Positions 11,456 to 19,092 of a DNA stretch of 63,206 nucleotides are shown here, in pieces (within the stretch, counting starts at the first letter, position 1; the number at the start of each line of letters is the position of its first letter). The position numbers and the translations under genes were made by a program. Under the pieces are notes generated by a model, which ran no database searches, was not told where the DNA came from, and saw only the letters and a program-made list of their open reading frames with translations. The DNA is from an uncultured Lactobacillus sp. (lineage in GTDB: Bacteria > Bacillota > Bacilli > Lactobacillales > Lactobacillaceae): assembly GCA_905204935.1 (NCBI GenBank), contig CAJLBJ010000007.1:1-63206 (forward strand), written 5' to 3'.

Positions 11456-13064
11456 TTATTTTATTTCAACATTTTTCCAAGTGTAAGTACCACCAGAAGA
11501 GTTGATGATTAAACCTTTAACATTTGAGCGTACCAACATTGCTTGTTTAGATTAATACAACGGTACGATTCCTTGTTGTTCATTTAGTAGATCTGATGCT
11601 GCTATTAAATCTTGCCAACGTTTAGCAGGATCATTAACGTCTTGTTGCCGTGATGCTTCAATTAATTGATCGTATTGACTGTTTTTGTAACGGCCATAGT
11701 TATTGGTGTTGTCGCTTGTAAACAAATCAAGATAGGTAATCGGATCAGCAAAATCTGCTCCCCAACTAGAAACCGTGATATCATAATCACCAGCTTCAGC
11801 CCGATCTAGTGCTGTTTTTAACGGTACGCTGCTAACATTAACCGTTAAGTTTGGCAATGTTTGTTCAAGTGAACTTTGCAAATATTCACCAACTTTTTTA
11901 GCCGTATCCGTGTCTTGAATCAATAAGGTAATTGACACCTTATCTAAACCTAATTCGCTTAGTCCTGTTTGCCATAATTTTTTAGCGTTCTTCTTATTAA
12001 AACTCATCCCTTTATTACTAATGGCTTTAGTAAAATCAACACCATCTTGTTGGACTAAACTTTTAGCAACCACCGTATCAATAGCTTGTGCACTACCACC
12101 TAAAACCTCGTTGGCCAATTGTTTTTTATTGATAGCAGCTGCGATTGCTTGCCGAATATTTTGATTTTTAAACAATGCCTTGTCTTGGTTAAAATCAATA
12201 TAATACGTTTGGGATTGTTTACCTACCGTATAACCAGGATCTTTGGTTAAATGTTGTGCTTGTTCAGAACTAAGAGGTGTCATATCTAATTGCTTGTCTT
12301 GATACATGTTATAAGATGTTGATGTTGTCTTGTTAACCTTAAAATTAACTGCTTGTAGCTTAACATCTTTTTTATCCCAATAAGCATTATTTTTGACCAA
12401 TTTCCATGTCAGACTAGAACCACTCCAGCCTTTTAGAACAAATGGACCATTATAAACTATGTATTTGGCTGCTGTACCATACTTTTTACCATATTTTTGT
12501 ACTGCATCTTGGTTTTGGGGATAAAATGATGGAAAACCTAGCAATAATTTAAAGTAAGGAATATTTTTTTCTAAGGTAATTTCTAATGATGCTTTCCAGT
12601 CGCCTTAATTCCAAGTTCTTATGGTTCTTTTTGTCCTTCCATAATAATTCTTTATTCCATTATAAGTAGCAATACTGCGAACCAGTCTTAGGATCAACCG
12701 TACGTTGCCAACCATAAACAAAATCTTGTGCAGTTACAGTTTGCCCATTTGACCACTTAGTATTTTTCTTCAAATCAACCTTATATGTCAAACCATCATC
12801 GCTTACACTGACCTTTTGTGCCAAAGCAGGTTTAACCTGATTATTTTTTGTATAACGATACAAACCTTCCATACTGTTGTTGATAATGTCAAAACTAGTC
12901 GAATCAATCGCCAAAGATGAATTAATCGTCGTCAATTCAGCCCCAGAACTCCAATTTAAGACTTGTTTAGCTTTTTGATCTGCTTGTGCCTTACCGCAGC
13001 CTCCTAATACAAAGGCTAACCCACAAAGAACAAGACTTGACTTTAATATTTTTTGAATTTTCAT
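11456..13064 (-). pseudogene. Broken OppA-like peptide-binding lipoprotein
   Basis: This is a decayed copy of the intact neighbour at 13205-14824. The N-terminal part (13064 to 12660) keeps a lipoprotein signal with LGGC. The middle (about 12660 to 12545) has lost bases and shifted frame. The large C-terminal part (12544 to 11552) stays readable, but a TAA replaces a conserved Gln before KQAMLVRSNVKG, and the reading ends normally at 11456. The paralogue can be followed over the full length, so this arose by tandem duplication followed by decay of one copy. The promoter region before both copies is also alike. Confidence 0.88.
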
Positions 13065-13097
13065 AACCTGACGCTCTCTTTTCTTCTATTTTTATTC

Positions 13098-13106
13098 ATT
13101 ATAACA
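13098..13106 (-). promoter_or_regulatory. -10 region of the OppA pseudogene
   Basis: TATAATGAATAAAAAT on the minus strand is nearly identical to the region before the intact oppA (14859-14864), showing that the duplication included the promoter. Confidence 0.5.
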
Positions 13107-13170
13107 AAAGATATTTTTTATCAAGTTTTTTTGCATAAAAATTTATAAAATAAGCATATTTTGTGTAAAA

Positions 13171-13205
13171 AAATCGGATATCCCACCGAATATCCGATTT
13201 TTTAT
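13171..13205 (-). terminator. Terminator after oppA
   Basis: AAATCGGATAT (13171-13181) pairs with ATATCCGATTT (13190-13200) around an 8-base loop, with T-runs on both sides. On the minus strand it follows the oppA stop directly and separates it from the broken copy. Confidence 0.88.
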
Positions 13206-14824
13206 TATTTAATTTGGACATGTTTCCACGTAAATGTCACCCCAGAAGAATCAATGATCAACCCTTTAACGTTTTGACGCAACAACATTGCTTGATTTTC
13301 TTGATAAAGTGGCACAATCCCTTGTTGTTCATTTAAAACATCTGAAGCATCGACTAAATCTTGCCAACGCTTGTTTGGATCATTAACATCTTGTGTCTTA
13401 GATGCTGTAATCAATTGATCATATTGAGCGTTACTCCACTTACCATAGTTGTAAGAATTACCACTGGTAAACATATCTAAAAAGGTAATTGGATCAGCAA
13501 AATCAGCTACCCAACTAGAAACAGTAATATCATAGTCACCTTTATCAGAACGATCTAGTGCCGTTTTTAATGGTACATTGCTTACATTTACGCTCAAACC
13601 AGGTAAAGCTTGTTCAAGTGCACTTTGTAAATATTCACTTACCTTTTGAGCAGTATCCGTATCACGATTGAGTAAAGTCAACGAAACCTTAGTCAAACCT
13701 AGCTCTTGTAGACCTTCTTTCCAGAGTTCTTGTGCTTTTTTCTTGTCGTATTGCATTCCTTTATTAGTGATAGCTTTGGCAAAATCAACACCTTGGTTTT
13801 GAGCTAAACCGTTAGCCACTACCGTATCAACCGGCAATGATCCATTACCTAAAATTTCGGTAGCTAGTTGCTTTTTATTAATAGCCGCTGCAATCGCTTG
13901 CCGAATCTTTTGATTTTGGAAGATTTTTTTGGTTTGATTAAATTCTAAATAGGTTGTCTGTGATTGCTTATTGATTGTGTAAGCTGGATCGTTTTTCAAT
14001 TGTTTAGCTTGTTCAAAACTCAAATTTGTTACATCTAATTGCTTGTCTTGATACATGTTATAAGACGTATTAGTTGTTTTGTTAACCTTAAAATTAATCG
14101 TTTGTAGCTTCACAGCTTTTTTATCCCAGTAAGTTTTATTCTTAACCATCTTCCAACTTAAGTTTGAGCCGGTCCAATCTTTAACAATAAATGGGCCATT
14201 ATAGACCATGTATTTAGACGCCGTACCGTACTTTTTACCATATTTTTCTACGGCTGCTTGTTGTTGTGGATAAAATGATGGAAAACCAAGCAATAGCTTA
14301 AAATAAGGAATATCTTTTTCTAAAGTAATAACCAATTGATATTTACCTACTGCCTTGATTCCCAAAGTATCTGGACTCTTTTGTCCTTCCATGATTGCGG
14401 TAGCATTTTGAATTCCTTCAAATAAATAGCTATACTGCGAACCTGTTTTAGGATCAACCGTGCGTTGCCAGCCATAAACAAAGTCTTTAGCAAGTACTGG
14501 TTGCCCATTTGACCATTTAGTATTCTTTTTTAAATCAATTGTATAAGTTAAGCCATCATCACTAACCGTCATCTTTTGAGCCAAAGCTGGTTCAACCTTA
14601 TTATTTTTCGTGTAACGATACAAACCTTCTTGACTATTGTTAATGATGTCAAAACTTACTGCATCAACAGCCGTAGAAGGATCGATTGTCGTTAATTCTC
14701 CGGATTCACTCCAATTAAGAACTTGTTTAGTTTGTCCTGTTTCTTTTTGTTGGCCACAGCCTCCCAACACAAGCATCAGTCCAGCCAAACTCATACCAAA
14801 AATTAAAATTTTATGCATTTTCAT
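13205..14824 (-). CDS. oppA: Peptide ABC transporter substrate-binding lipoprotein
   Basis: This 539-aa lipoprotein has an N-terminal hydrophobic signal ending in VLGGC, so Cys25 would be lipidated after cleavage. The body is the family-5 extracellular solute-binding fold, with the EPALAQK and GWQRTVDPKTGS segments of OppA/DppA proteins. I place the start at 14824 (MKMHK): the upstream ATG at 14860 overlaps the -10 box TATAAT (14859-14864). No permease or ATPase genes are adjacent, so it is an orphan receptor for a transporter encoded elsewhere, or it serves peptide sensing. A decayed duplicate lies just downstream. Confidence 0.9.
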   Translation of the reverse strand: MKMHKILIFGMSLAGLMLVLGGCGQQKETGQTKQVLNWSESGELTTIDPSTAVDAVSFDIINNSQEGLYRYTKNNKVEPALAQKMTVSDDGLTYTIDLKKNTKWSNGQPVLAKDFVYGWQRTVDPKTGSQYSYLFEGIQNATAIMEGQKSPDTLGIKAVGKYQLVITLEKDIPYFKLLLGFPSFYPQQQAAVEKYGKKYGTASKYMVYNGPFIVKDWTGSNLSWKMVKNKTYWDKKAVKLQTINFKVNKTTNTSYNMYQDKQLDVTNLSFEQAKQLKNDPAYTINKQSQTTYLEFNQTKKIFQNQKIRQAIAAAINKKQLATEILGNGSLPVDTVVANGLAQNQGVDFAKAITNKGMQYDKKKAQELWKEGLQELGLTKVSLTLLNRDTDTAQKVSEYLQSALEQALPGLSVNVSNVPLKTALDRSDKGDYDITVSSWVADFADPITFLDMFTSGNSYNYGKWSNAQYDQLITASKTQDVNDPNKRWQDLVDASDVLNEQQGIVPLYQENQAMLLRQNVKGLIIDSSGVTFTWKHVQIK

Positions 14825-14858
14825 AGCTTTATTACCACTCTTTTTTAGATTTTTATTC

Positions 14859-14887
14859 ATTATAACGGTTAAAGAGGCTAAACGCAA
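14859..14887 (-). promoter_or_regulatory. oppA promoter
   Basis: The minus strand reads TTGCGT (14882-14887), 17 bases, then TATAAT (14859-14864). It excludes the longer start codons upstream of 14824. Confidence 0.55.
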
Positions 14888-14978
14888 GTTGTTTTTGAAT
14901 ATTTTTTCAAAAAACAGCAATAAAGCTAGTATTTGTTGTATAATTAACTAAACAAATCATGAAATACGGGGGAAATTT

Positions 14979-15404
14979 ATGAAACCATATTTGCATAAAG
15001 TTCAATATTATGAAACCGACCGTATGGGAATTACCCATCATTCCAACTATGTCCGCTGGCTTGAAGAAGCACGCGTTGCCTTTTTAGAAGATATCGGTTG
15101 GAGCTATGCAACACTCGAACAAAATGGCGTCATCTCGCCAGTTGTTAGCGTTGAATGCAAGTATCTTAAATCTACAACATTTGACGATACAATTTCGATC
15201 AGTGTTACAGTTAAAGAATTTAAAGGCGTCAAATTAATCTTAGACTATCAACTCATCAATACTAAGACTAATGAAATTGTATGCCAAGCACAATCTGCTC
15301 ATTGCTTTACCACCAAAGATGGGAAGCTTTTACGTTTAACCAATTCTCATCCTCAATTTGCACAATGTCTTAAAGATCGCTGTACAAATCAAAAATTCAT
15401 ATGA
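14979..15404 (+). CDS. Acyl-CoA thioesterase, 4HBT hotdog family (YbgC/FadM type)
   Basis: This 141-aa cytoplasmic hotdog protein has the signature YETDRMGITHHSNYVRW, with Asp14 as the expected catalytic acid of the 4-hydroxybenzoyl-CoA thioesterase family. It would hydrolyse short or medium acyl-CoA or acyl-ACP esters; the true substrate is unknown. It is a single gene with GGGGGA before the ATG. A tRNA gene lies 70 bases downstream. Confidence 0.88.
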   Translation: MKPYLHKVQYYETDRMGITHHSNYVRWLEEARVAFLEDIGWSYATLEQNGVISPVVSVECKYLKSTTFDDTISISVTVKEFKGVKLILDYQLINTKTNEIVCQAQSAHCFTTKDGKLLRLTNSHPQFAQCLKDRCTNQKFI

Positions 15405-15474
15405 GTTTTAAAAAAGTACTTGCATTCAACAATATATTTTGTTATGATATCTCTTGTTGATATGATAACAATTT

Positions 15475-15547
15475 GGGTGGTTAGCTCAGCTGGCAGAGCA
15501 ACGGACTCTTAATCCGTGGGTCCAGGGTTCGATCCCCTGACCACCCA
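15475..15547 (+). tRNA. tRNA-Lys (anticodon CUU)
   Basis: A 73-base cloverleaf is seen. The acceptor stem GGGTGGT pairs with ACCACCC, the D-arm is present, the anticodon loop is CTCTTAA with CTT as anticodon, and the T-arm has GGTTCGATCCC. The discriminator is A. The CCA end is not encoded. Confidence 0.97.
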
Positions 15548-15552
15548 TCATT

Positions 15553-15577
15553 GACTCGCTTTGGCGGGTCTTTTTTA
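15553..15577 (+). terminator. Terminator of tRNA-Lys
   Basis: GACTCGC pairs with GCGGGTC (one G-T pair) around TTTG and is followed by six T. Confidence 0.8.
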
Positions 15578-15595
15578 TCTTAAAAATAAACCAAT

Positions 15596-15645
15596 AAAAG
15601 AGTCGTGAAATAACAAAAACATGTTTTTTCACGACTCTTTTTATA
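15596..15645 (-). terminator. Terminator of the nucleoside transporter gene
   Basis: AAAAGAGTCGTGAAA (15596-15610) pairs with TTTCACGACTCTTTT (15627-15641). The minus strand ends in a T-run. It lies 20 bases after the stop of the transporter gene. Confidence 0.8.
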
Positions 15646-15660
15646 TAACTAATTGTCATC

Positions 15661-16875
15661 TTACCAAACAAATAAACCAACAGTTGCAGCTGATAATAAG
15701 GAAACTAAAATTCCTGAAACAAGCATCAACAACACATTTTTAGCGATTAATTCGTTCTTTTCTTTGTCAACTAAGCCTTTAAATGCCCCAATAATCATCC
15801 CAACAGTTGAGAAGTTAGCAAATGAAGTTACAAAGACTGTTAAACATGCACGATAGTGTTCACTAAAGGCTGCTGTTGTGATTGTCTTAGTTACTTCACC
15901 CATAACGACAAATTCATTGGTTACCAATTTTTGACCCATATATTGTGCAAATTCAAATGCATCATGTACAGGTAAGCCCATTAACCAAGCAAATGGGAAC
16001 ATGATAACCCCTAAAATATTTTCTAGGCTCAAGACTGGTGAAATCAAACCTAACAATTGATCAATCATCGCTGCTAAAGCAACAAAGGCAATAACATTAG
16101 CTGTGATAATCAAGATTAAGCGTCCTGCCCCTAAGATAGAATCACCTAAAAATGAGAAGAATGGCTCACGTTCACCTTTTTCATTGACTTGGTTTGCCAT
16201 TGTAGCAACCGTGTCTTCTTCTTTTGATAATTTAACAGGATTTAACATCGCAGTCACGATTAAAGCATTAATCACGTTCAATGGAATCGCCGTTAAAATA
16301 TAACGCGCAGGCATCATTTGTGTATAAGCCCCCACGATTGAAGCAGTGATACAGCTCATAGACATCATCGCTAACGTCAAGTTACGTGCTGGACTCATTT
16401 GCTTTAATTGCAAACTAGAAACAGCCAATGCTTCTGTATTACCCAAAAACATCATTTCCACAGCGAAAAATGATTCAAATTTTGGTTGACGTGTTAACTT
16501 AGATAAACCAAAGCCGATCCATTTGATGATAAATGGTAAGACACCGATGTAAGTTAAAATATCAAACAACGGTACAATTAAAAGAATTGGCATCAAAACA
16601 GAAATTACAAAGTCCATGCTCTTGACATTAACCATGCTTGGCAAAGCAAAAGCAATCCCTTTATAAGAGATTTCCACCAATTCATTGAAACCAGCTGCCG
16701 CTCCATCGACAATGATGCGCCCAATAGAAAAACTTGTCAAAAACCATGCTAAAAACATGTTAAAGACAACCATAATAATAATTGCACGCCAGTCAATCTT
16801 CTTACGGTCACGTGAAAATAACCATCCAATACCTAAGAAAATCAACAAACCTATAATATTAATTGCTAAATACAC
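15661..16875 (-). CDS. nupC: Concentrative nucleoside transporter (NupC/CNT family)
   Basis: This 404-aa membrane protein has about ten hydrophobic segments. It fits the CNT layout of an N-terminal helix, a gate domain and a C-terminal transport core, with GNTEALAVSSLQLKQMSP and EFVVMGEV in the two conserved halves. It would import nucleosides with H+ or Na+. The start is GTG, preceded by AAAGGGG. A cre box at 16998-17011 lies upstream, between this gene and the divergent RNA. Confidence 0.92.
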   Translation of the reverse strand: MYLAINIIGLLIFLGIGWLFSRDRKKIDWRAIIIMVVFNMFLAWFLTSFSIGRIIVDGAAAGFNELVEISYKGIAFALPSMVNVKSMDFVISVLMPILLIVPLFDILTYIGVLPFIIKWIGFGLSKLTRQPKFESFFAVEMMFLGNTEALAVSSLQLKQMSPARNLTLAMMSMSCITASIVGAYTQMMPARYILTAIPLNVINALIVTAMLNPVKLSKEEDTVATMANQVNEKGEREPFFSFLGDSILGAGRLILIITANVIAFVALAAMIDQLLGLISPVLSLENILGVIMFPFAWLMGLPVHDAFEFAQYMGQKLVTNEFVVMGEVTKTITTAAFSEHYRACLTVFVTSFANFSTVGMIIGAFKGLVDKEKNELIAKNVLLMLVSGILVSLLSAATVGLFVW

Positions 16876-16997
16876 AAAAATTCCCCTTTCTAGATTTAAT
16901 TGATATTCAGCTTATTCAAGTATAGCTACTTCAACCGCATTTGTAAACAAAACCCGAACATTATCTTCTTAAATTCAACATACAAACAATTCAATTA

Positions 16998-17011
16998 TGA
17001 TAACGCTTGCA
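16998..17011. promoter_or_regulatory. cre box (CcpA operator)
   Basis: TGATAACGCTTGCA agrees with TGWNANCGNTNWCA at every fixed position but one. Its right end overlaps the -35 box (TTGCAT, 17007-17012) of the plus-strand RNA. It also lies about 120 bases before nupC. Bound CcpA should block the RNA promoter directly. Confidence 0.65.
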
Positions 17012-17034
17012 TTTTTAGAAGAAAGCAGTATAAT
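17007..17034 (+). promoter_or_regulatory. Promoter of the structured RNA
   Basis: TTGCAT (17007-17012), 16 bases, then TATAAT (17029-17034). Transcription should begin near 17041. No gene follows on this strand before the terminator. Confidence 0.7.
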
Positions 17035-17040
17035 AGTAAA

Positions 17041-17300
17041 TGTAAAGGGGTTACAAAATCCTACGGGTAGTCAAAAGAGGTGACTACAAGGTATCAACAA
17101 GGATATCTAATTAATAGTGAAACGACTATATTCGCCACAGTCAGAGAATATAGCTTGAAGAGAAATGATAGGATTTATCAACTCCTTGCTTGAATAACCA
17201 AAGCTAGTAAGACGTGTTAACGTATCGCCTTATAATGTAAAAGAAGATCGTGAAAGTTATTTGCGGTGATGTAAGGTTGACATGGCTTACTAGTTTTTTT
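17041..17300 (+). ncRNA. Structured non-coding RNA, family not recognised
   Basis: A strong promoter, an interrupted but long set of helices and a terminal T-run define an RNA of about 260 nt with no credible reading frame. Domain 1 is closed by GGGGTT/AACTCC (17047-17052 with 17180-17185) and ATCCTA/TAGGAT (17058-17063 with 17169-17174). It encloses three hairpins: GTAGTC/GACTAC (17067-17087), GGTATC/GATATC (17090-17107) and CTATATTC/GAATATAG (17126-17153). Domain 2 is closed by CTAGTAAG/CTTACTAG (17204-17211 with 17286-17293) and runs into seven T. I could not match it to 6S, SRP, RNase P, tmRNA or a riboswitch that I know. The facing gene is on the other strand, so it is probably a trans-acting RNA. 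Confidence 0.6.
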
Positions 17301-17928
17301 ATGCCAAAAAGACGTGCGCTTTGCACGTCTTTTCTTTTTCATGTGTCACAATGATAACACACTTATTTTGCTGATGTGCTAATTGTTCAAACAATGCCAT
17401 AACCTCATAAGTATTTTGTTCATCGAGATTTCCAGTCGGCTCATCTGCAACCACTATCGGTGCATCACAACACATTGCACGTGCAATCGCTACTCGCTGT
17501 TGTTGTCCTCCTGATAATAATTTGACGTTTTTTAGTGCTAATTGCTCATCGATTCCGATTTTAGCCAACATTGCTAAAGCATACTCTTTGTCTTTGGCAT
17601 GCTTTGAGCGCGTAATCTGTAAGATGGCCAACACGTTATCCAAAGCCGACATATACTCCAAAAGATTATACGATTGAAAAACAATCGAGACATATTGATT
17701 ACGATAGTTATTTAAACCGATTTTTTCTAAAGTCTTTCCTTGATAACAGATACATCCTTTTTTGGGGCGATCTAATCCTGCTAATAAAGCCAACAACGTC
17801 GTCTTCCCAGTTCCGCTACTCCCTACAATCACATATGATTTTCCTGCCACAAATTTTAACGTAACATCTTGATATAAAGGATTGTTACAATCATCATACC
17901 AATAGCTTACTTCTTCAACTGTTAACAT
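17299..17928 (-). CDS. ABC transporter ATP-binding protein (MacB/LolD type)
   Basis: This 209-aa ATPase has Walker A GSSGTGKTT (36-44), signature LSGGQQQR, Walker B VVADEPTGNLD and the His switch in VTHEKE. It belongs to the group that pairs with FtsX-like permeases. Its permease, directly upstream, is a pseudogene, so the protein probably has no transport role now. The last residues after THEKE are encoded through a perfect stem-loop (17307-17333), so the usual C-terminal strand is short or replaced. Confidence 0.8.
   Translation of the reverse strand: MLTVEEVSYWYDDCNNPLYQDVTLKFVAGKSYVIVGSSGTGKTTLLALLAGLDRPKKGCICYQGKTLEKIGLNNYRNQYVSIVFQSYNLLEYMSALDNVLAILQITRSKHAKDKEYALAMLAKIGIDEQLALKNVKLLSGGQQQRVAIARAMCCDAPIVVADEPTGNLDEQNTYEVMALFEQLAHQQNKCVIIVTHEKEKTCKAHVFLA
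17307..17333 (-). terminator. Stem-loop inside the 3' end of the ABC ATPase gene
   Basis: AAAAGACGTGC (17307-17317) pairs with GCACGTCTTTT (17323-17333) around five bases. It overlaps the last codons of the ATPase gene. The flanking runs are short, so strength is uncertain. Confidence 0.5.
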
Positions 17929-17939
17929 TTTTTCACCCC

Positions 17940-18729
17940 TTATCCTACTAAAATCTTCTTAGGTTGCATCCGTAAGATACCTATTGCACCTAAAATAATT
18001 GCTAAAAAGACAATGACTGCACTGACTAAGCTTAACTTAAGCAAGAAAATCACATCAACTTTAACTGCCAATTGGATTCTTTCTTGCTTGATTGGTATCT
18101 TTTTTAAGCGTATCTCCTACTTTTAAATCATTTTGTTTAGCTAGTTGTTGTTCGATTACGACATTATTACTGTTTTGGTCGTCACTTGTTAATTCGCGTC
18201 CAGAAATGATTTTATTGCTTCCATCAAAAAATGACATTACCAAATTCAACTCCAAAACATCACTGAGTGAAACTTGATTGCTATCTTGTCGCTCACCCAT
18301 TGCACCACTTGGCCGTTGCATTACCGACATCGAATTCGTTGTTTCGATAACATCAAATGATCTAGCTGTTGCCGGCGTTAAATTAGTCAAATTATAACTT
18401 TTCACCAATGAATTACGTGTAGTTTTTTGCGCCGTCTTGACACTGACTTGTGCTAAATTTAGCTTAGGTTTACTAGACTCTTGTTTTTGCTTCGTTTCTT
18501 CTTGACGTTGCTGATCTAATTTAGCGAACGCTTTTCAGCGATCGGCTTGTAGAGTCACCGTTGCTCCTGCTTGTTTTTTTTTTGCCTCATCAACTGCACT
18601 TTTAGCAACACTTTGAATCAAGATTCATGCCAATACAAACAACAAGATTACAGTCAAAATACTTCCCAATAAAAATGAGCGTCCCTTTTTAGCACGTAGA
18701 CTTAAAAAAGCCCGTTTTAAATAATTCAT
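17940..18729 (-). pseudogene. Broken FtsX/MacB-type ABC permease
   Basis: Starting at 18729 behind GGAGGT, the frame gives a typical permease start (MNYLKRAFLSLRAKKGRSF, then a hydrophobic helix). It meets TGA twice, near 18629 and 18538, then runs open through the extracellular domain to a stop at 18061. A further piece (18060-17940) reads in another frame as a transmembrane helix ending in ILRMQPKKILVG. The middle, including at least one or two helices, has been deleted. Intact relatives are about twice this length. Confidence 0.85.
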
Positions 18730-19092
18730 ATCTAACCTCCAGTTTTTTGCTGATTAATAGTTAGCTTATCCGATAAATATGAATAATTTGATACTAAAAT
18801 ACTTTATTTTTAAGAATATTTAGCTAAATTAATTAGCTAAAGTTCCTGAATAATTCTTAAATTTTTATTAAATACATTATTTTAAATGGTTTTTTATGGT
18901 GAAAATTTGTTAATTTTATAGTTAGATAAATACGTATAAACAAAGGAGTGATTAGCCAATGGAAATGGACGCAGACCCGCATTTATCATGGAGTCTAGTC
19001 AAAGATGATGTTTTATATTCCCTAATTGAATAACAAGTTTTTTCTTATCGATAAAACATTGCTTATGTAATTCAAGGAGGAAATTTTTTTAA
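18730..19092. other. Gap with leader ORF before the P-type ATPase
   Basis: The first half is AT-rich and features nothing clear. The second half carries a 24-codon reading frame with a good ribosome site (18959-19033), then about 60 bases to the ATPase start. No known riboswitch pattern, including the Mn-sensing yybP-ykoY type sometimes found before such ATPases, was recognised. Confidence 0.4.
18959..19033 (+). CDS. Possible 24-aa leader peptide
   Basis: ATG at 18959 lies 10 bases after AAAGGAG and opens a 24-codon frame starting MEMDADPHLSWSL and ending in LYSLIE. It is acidic, with Asp-rich ends and one Trp. It sits about 60 bases before the cation ATPase gene on the same strand, so it could be a regulatory leader or a small protein. 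No homologue is known to me. Confidence 0.4.
   Translation: MEMDADPHLSWSLVKDDVLYSLIE

Noticed and set aside
17126..17153. GCCACAGTCAGAG in the structured RNA considered as part of a cobalamin riboswitch
   Set aside because: Only a few bases resemble the B12 box, they lie in a hairpin loop, and the other conserved parts are absent. No gene follows on the strand.
17166..17198. Ten-codon frame (MIGFINSLLE) in the structured RNA
   Set aside because: The start codon lies in the closing helix of domain 1, there is no convincing ribosome site, and it is too short to judge.
18061..18408. Open frame of 115 codons read as a separate protein
   Set aside because: It is the readable extracellular part of the broken ABC permease; the N-terminal part and C-terminal helix continue on both sides in the same strand.
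9176..18729. TGA codons at conserved or expected coding positions as a sign of recoded TGA
   Set aside because: Intact genes of the window use TGG for Trp and end at TGA in places, and the genes with inner TGA also carry frameshifts, other stops or deletions. They are pseudogenes.
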